This document shows positions 32,846 through 34,756 of a stretch of DNA of 34,756 nt, one piece after another (position 1 is the first letter of the stretch; each line of letters starts with the position of its first letter). This DNA is from Rubrivivax sp. SCN 70-15 (GTDB lineage Bacteria; Pseudomonadota; Gammaproteobacteria; Burkholderiales; Burkholderiaceae_C): NCBI GenBank assembly GCA_001725505.1, contig MEGM01000087.1, forward strand, positions 1-34,756, read 5' to 3'. Below the pieces are notes generated by a model that had not been told where the DNA came from, did no database searches, and saw nothing but the letters and a program-made list of their open reading frames with translations. Both the position numbers and the translations under genes were made by a program.

Positions 32846-33832
32846 TCAGAGCAGGTGCTTGACGCCGTCGCGCTCGCTGAGCAGTTCGGCCAGCGTCGCG
32901 TCGATGCGCTCCCGGCTGAACGCGTCGATCTCGAGGCCCTCGACGATCTTGTATTCGCCGTTCGCGGTGGTCACCGGGAAGCCGAACATCACGTCCTTCG
33001 GGATGCCGTATTCGCCATTGCTTGGCACGCCCATCGTGACCCAGCCGCCGTTCGTGCCCAGCGCCCAGTCGCGCATGTGGTCGATCGCCGCGTTCGCCGC
33101 CGAGGCCGCCGACGACAGCCCGCGCGCCTCGATGATCGCCGCGCCGCGCTTGCCCACGGTGGGCAGGAACACGTCCTTGTTCCAGACCTGGTCGTTGATC
33201 ATCTCCTTGACGCTCGCGCCGGCGATCGTCGCGAACCGGTAGTCCGCGTACATCGTCGGGCTGTGGTTGCCCCAGACGGCGAGCCGCTCGATGCTGGACA
33301 CCGGCTTGCCGGTCTTCGCCGCGATCTGGCTCAGCGCGCGGTTGTGGTCCAGGCGCAGCATCGCGGTGAAGTTCTTGCGCGGCAGGTCGGGCGCGCTGTT
33401 CATCGCGATGTAGGCGTTGGTGTTCGCCGGGTTGCCGACGACCAGCACCTTGACGTCGCGGCTGGCAACGGCGTTAAGCGCCTTGCCCTGGCCGATGAAG
33501 ATCTGGCCGTTGATCGACAGCAGCTCCGCGCGCTCCATGCCGGCCTTGCGCGGCATCGAGCCGACGAGCAGCGCGTAGTCGGCGTCCTTGAACGCGGTCA
33601 TCGGATCGGCGTGCGCCTGCATCCCGGCCAGCAGCGGGAACGCGCAGTCGGCGAGTTCCATCATCACGCCCTTGAGCGCCTTCTGCGGCCCTTCGGCCGG
33701 GACTTCGAGCAGTTGCAGGATGACGGGCTGGTCCTTGCCCAGCATCTCGCCCGAGGCGATCCGGAACAGCAGGGCGTAGCCGATCTGGCCGGCAGCGCCG
33801 GTGACCGCCACGCGAACGGGCTTCTTGCTCAT
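32846..33832 (-). CDS. mdh: Malate dehydrogenase
   Basis: A 328-residue NAD-dependent malate dehydrogenase of the long bacterial type (related to cytosolic MDH). The nucleotide loop is [12 protein letters not shown] (11-22), Glu43 after the second strand specifies NAD. The substrate arginines lie in [25 protein letters not shown] follows, and the catalytic His is in [17 protein letters not shown] precedes ATG 33832. It oxidises malate to oxaloacetate in the TCA cycle. It is divergent from gntR across a 90-base region with a palindromic operator. Confidence 0.96.
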   Translation of the reverse strand: MSKKPVRVAVTGAAGQIGYALLFRIASGEMLGKDQPVILQLLEVPAEGPQKALKGVMMELADCAFPLLAGMQAHADPMTAFKDADYALLVGSMPRKAGMERAELLSINGQIFIGQGKALNAVASRDVKVLVVGNPANTNAYIAMNSAPDLPRKNFTAMLRLDHNRALSQIAAKTGKPVSSIERLAVWGNHSPTMYADYRFATIAGASVKEMINDQVWNKDVFLPTVGKRGAAIIEARGLSSAASAANAAIDHMRDWALGTNGGWVTMGVPSNGEYGIPKDVMFGFPVTTANGEYKIVEGLEIDAFSRERIDATLAELLSERDGVKHLL

Positions 33833-33892
33833 GGGAGGCTCCTGAGAGTGTGTCTGTGCAGCCCGGCATTTTAGCGGCGGGTGGGCTTTCCA

Positions 33893-33913
33893 GTCTTATG
33901 TCTTATGTAAGAC
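33893..33913. promoter_or_regulatory. Palindromic operator in the mdh/gntR divergent promoter
   Basis: GTCTTATG (33893-33900) is followed directly by GTCTTATGTAAGAC (33900-33913), whose arms GTCTTA and TAAGAC are inverted about a central TG. The result is three GTCTTA half-sites, two direct and one inverted, just 10 bases before the gntR start. GntR/HutC proteins bind short palindromes of this type, so autoregulation and control of mdh are likely inferences. Confidence 0.7.
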
Positions 33914-33922
33914 AATCGAGCC

Positions 33923-34690
33923 ATGTCCGAAGCCGCGCTCGCCGCGCCCATGTCGTCCTCCGCGTTGCCTGCCACGCCGTCGTTCCTGCCGCTGTACCAG
34001 CAGATCAAGGCCTTGCTGATGCGCAGCCTGCAGGCGGGCGAATGGCGCGCCGGCGAGGTGATCCCGAGCGAGGTCGAGCTCGCGGCGCGCTTCAAGGTCA
34101 GCCAGGGCACGGTGAGGAAGGCGATCGACGAGCTCGCGACCGAGAACCTGCTCGTGCGCCGCCAGGGCAAGGGCACCTTCGTCGCGACGCATGCCGAAGA
34201 GAAGATCCAGTACCGCTTCCTGCGCCTGACGCCCGACGACGCGACATCGGCCGGCATGCAGCGCCGGCTGCTCGACTGCCGGCGCATGCGCGCACCGGCC
34301 GACGTGCTGCGTGCGCTCGAGATGAAGTCCGGCGAGGCGGTGGTCGAGCTGCGCCGGTTGCTGCTCGCCGAGGGGCGGCCGGTGGTGCTGGACGACATCT
34401 GGCTGCACGGCGCGCTGTTCAAGGGCCTGAGCGCCGAAAAGTTGGCCGGCTACCGTGGCCCGATGTACAGCCTGTTCGAGACCGAATTCGGCGTGCGCAT
34501 GATCCGCGCCGAGGAGAAGATCCGCTCCGTCGCCGCGGGCGCCGACGAGGCCGCGCTGCTCGCGGTGCCGGTGGGCACACCGCTGCTGTCGGTCGAGCGG
34601 CTGTCCTTCACCTACGGCGACAAGCCGGTCGAATTGCGCCGCGGCCTGTACAACACGGCGCATCATCACTACCGCAACGTGCTCAGCTGA
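33923..34690 (+). CDS. GntR-family (HutC-type) transcriptional regulator
   Basis: A 255-residue regulator. The N-terminal winged helix-turn-helix is YQQIKALLMRSLQAGEWRAGEVIPSEVELAARFKVSQGTVRKAIDELATENLLVRRQGKGTFVA. A UTRA-type ligand domain follows (VVELRRLLLAEGRPVVLDDIWL, and C-terminal PLLSVERLSFTYGDKPVELRRGLYNT). It lies between mdh and a promoter facing the probable sdh operon, so it probably adjusts TCA-cycle gene expression to an organic-acid signal. The ligand is unknown. The ATG at 33923 has only a weak ribosome binding site; an internal ATG (MSSSALP) is possible. Confidence 0.92.
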   Translation: MSEAALAAPMSSSALPATPSFLPLYQQIKALLMRSLQAGEWRAGEVIPSEVELAARFKVSQGTVRKAIDELATENLLVRRQGKGTFVATHAEEKIQYRFLRLTPDDATSAGMQRRLLDCRRMRAPADVLRALEMKSGEAVVELRRLLLAEGRPVVLDDIWLHGALFKGLSAEKLAGYRGPMYSLFETEFGVRMIRAEEKIRSVAAGADEAALLAVPVGTPLLSVERLSFTYGDKPVELRRGLYNTAHHHYRNVLS

Positions 34691-34711
34691 ACGCCGCGCG
34701 GGTCTGCTGCA

Positions 34712-34723
34712 TTGCAATAAAAT
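34712..34723 (+). promoter_or_regulatory. Putative promoter of the downstream (sdh) operon
   Basis: TTGCAATAAAAT stands out in the GC-rich end of the window. TAAAAT (34718-34723) would be a -10 element. It faces the window edge, where Burkholderiales usually carry sdhCDAB after this GntR gene. The downstream gene itself is not in the window, so the target is inferred from neighbourhood. Confidence 0.5.
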
Positions 34724-34756
34724 CTTCGAGGCTTGCGCGCGGCCGCGACCCCTGGC

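Overview
The window is a GC-rich chromosomal segment that looks like a betaproteobacterium of the order Burkholderiales, probably the Rubrivivax/Leptothrix/Ideonella side of the group. The grounds are very high GC with GC-rich third codon positions, and the right end, which reads CitE-like lyase, malate dehydrogenase, divergent HutC-type GntR regulator, then the likely start of an sdh operon. That TCA-cycle neighbourhood is characteristic of Burkholderiales. No tRNA, rRNA, CRISPR array or complete insertion sequence was seen.

Layout. 1-440: tail of an unidentified gene and a patatin-type phospholipase remnant. 559-1699: secreted thioredoxin plus a CcdA-like membrane protein, a likely electron-transfer pair. 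1808-7339: a minus-strand LIV-type ABC importer operon (substrate-binding protein, two permeases, two ATPases) ending in an SDR dehydrogenase, with a divergent AraC-type regulator whose frame is broken. 8642-10473: a DUF3717/DUF1289 protein and a MATE exporter, start-stop coupled. 10451-13069: a CpxP/Spy-like protein, an OmpR-type regulator and a frame-broken sensor kinase, resembling a CpxPRA envelope-stress cassette. 13357-16316: lipoprotein, enoyl-CoA hydratase-like protein, PQQ-type sugar dehydrogenase. 16502-19111: a PAS hybrid kinase whose receiver domain is out of frame.

19078-26291: serC; a B12-dependent class II ribonucleotide reductase; a second Spy-like protein with a SHOCT membrane protein; a phasin-like protein; exonuclease I. 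26366-29359: an aminotransferase IV/sulfotransferase-like pair joined by a triplicated start region, and an MFS transporter. 29367-32697: AspA/AstE-type hydrolase, orphan ParA-like ATPase, small secreted protein, CitE-like lyase. 32846-34756: mdh with a clear intrinsic terminator, a palindromic operator, gntR, and a promoter facing out of the window.

The most unusual points are: (i) a ladder of tandem ~35-bp repeats that places two 11-12 codon mini-cistrons, each ending in an ATGA overlap, before the sulfotransferase-like gene; (ii) four genes each carrying one apparent frameshift; (iii) an ideally placed ribosome binding site in front of an ATA codon in the ABC binding-protein gene; (iv) a LivG-type ATPase with a non-canonical signature motif; (v) an aminotransferase IV with Thr where the family usually has the PLP-facing Glu. 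I saw no clear new defence or mobile system; most of the window is ordinary chromosomal metabolism and regulation.
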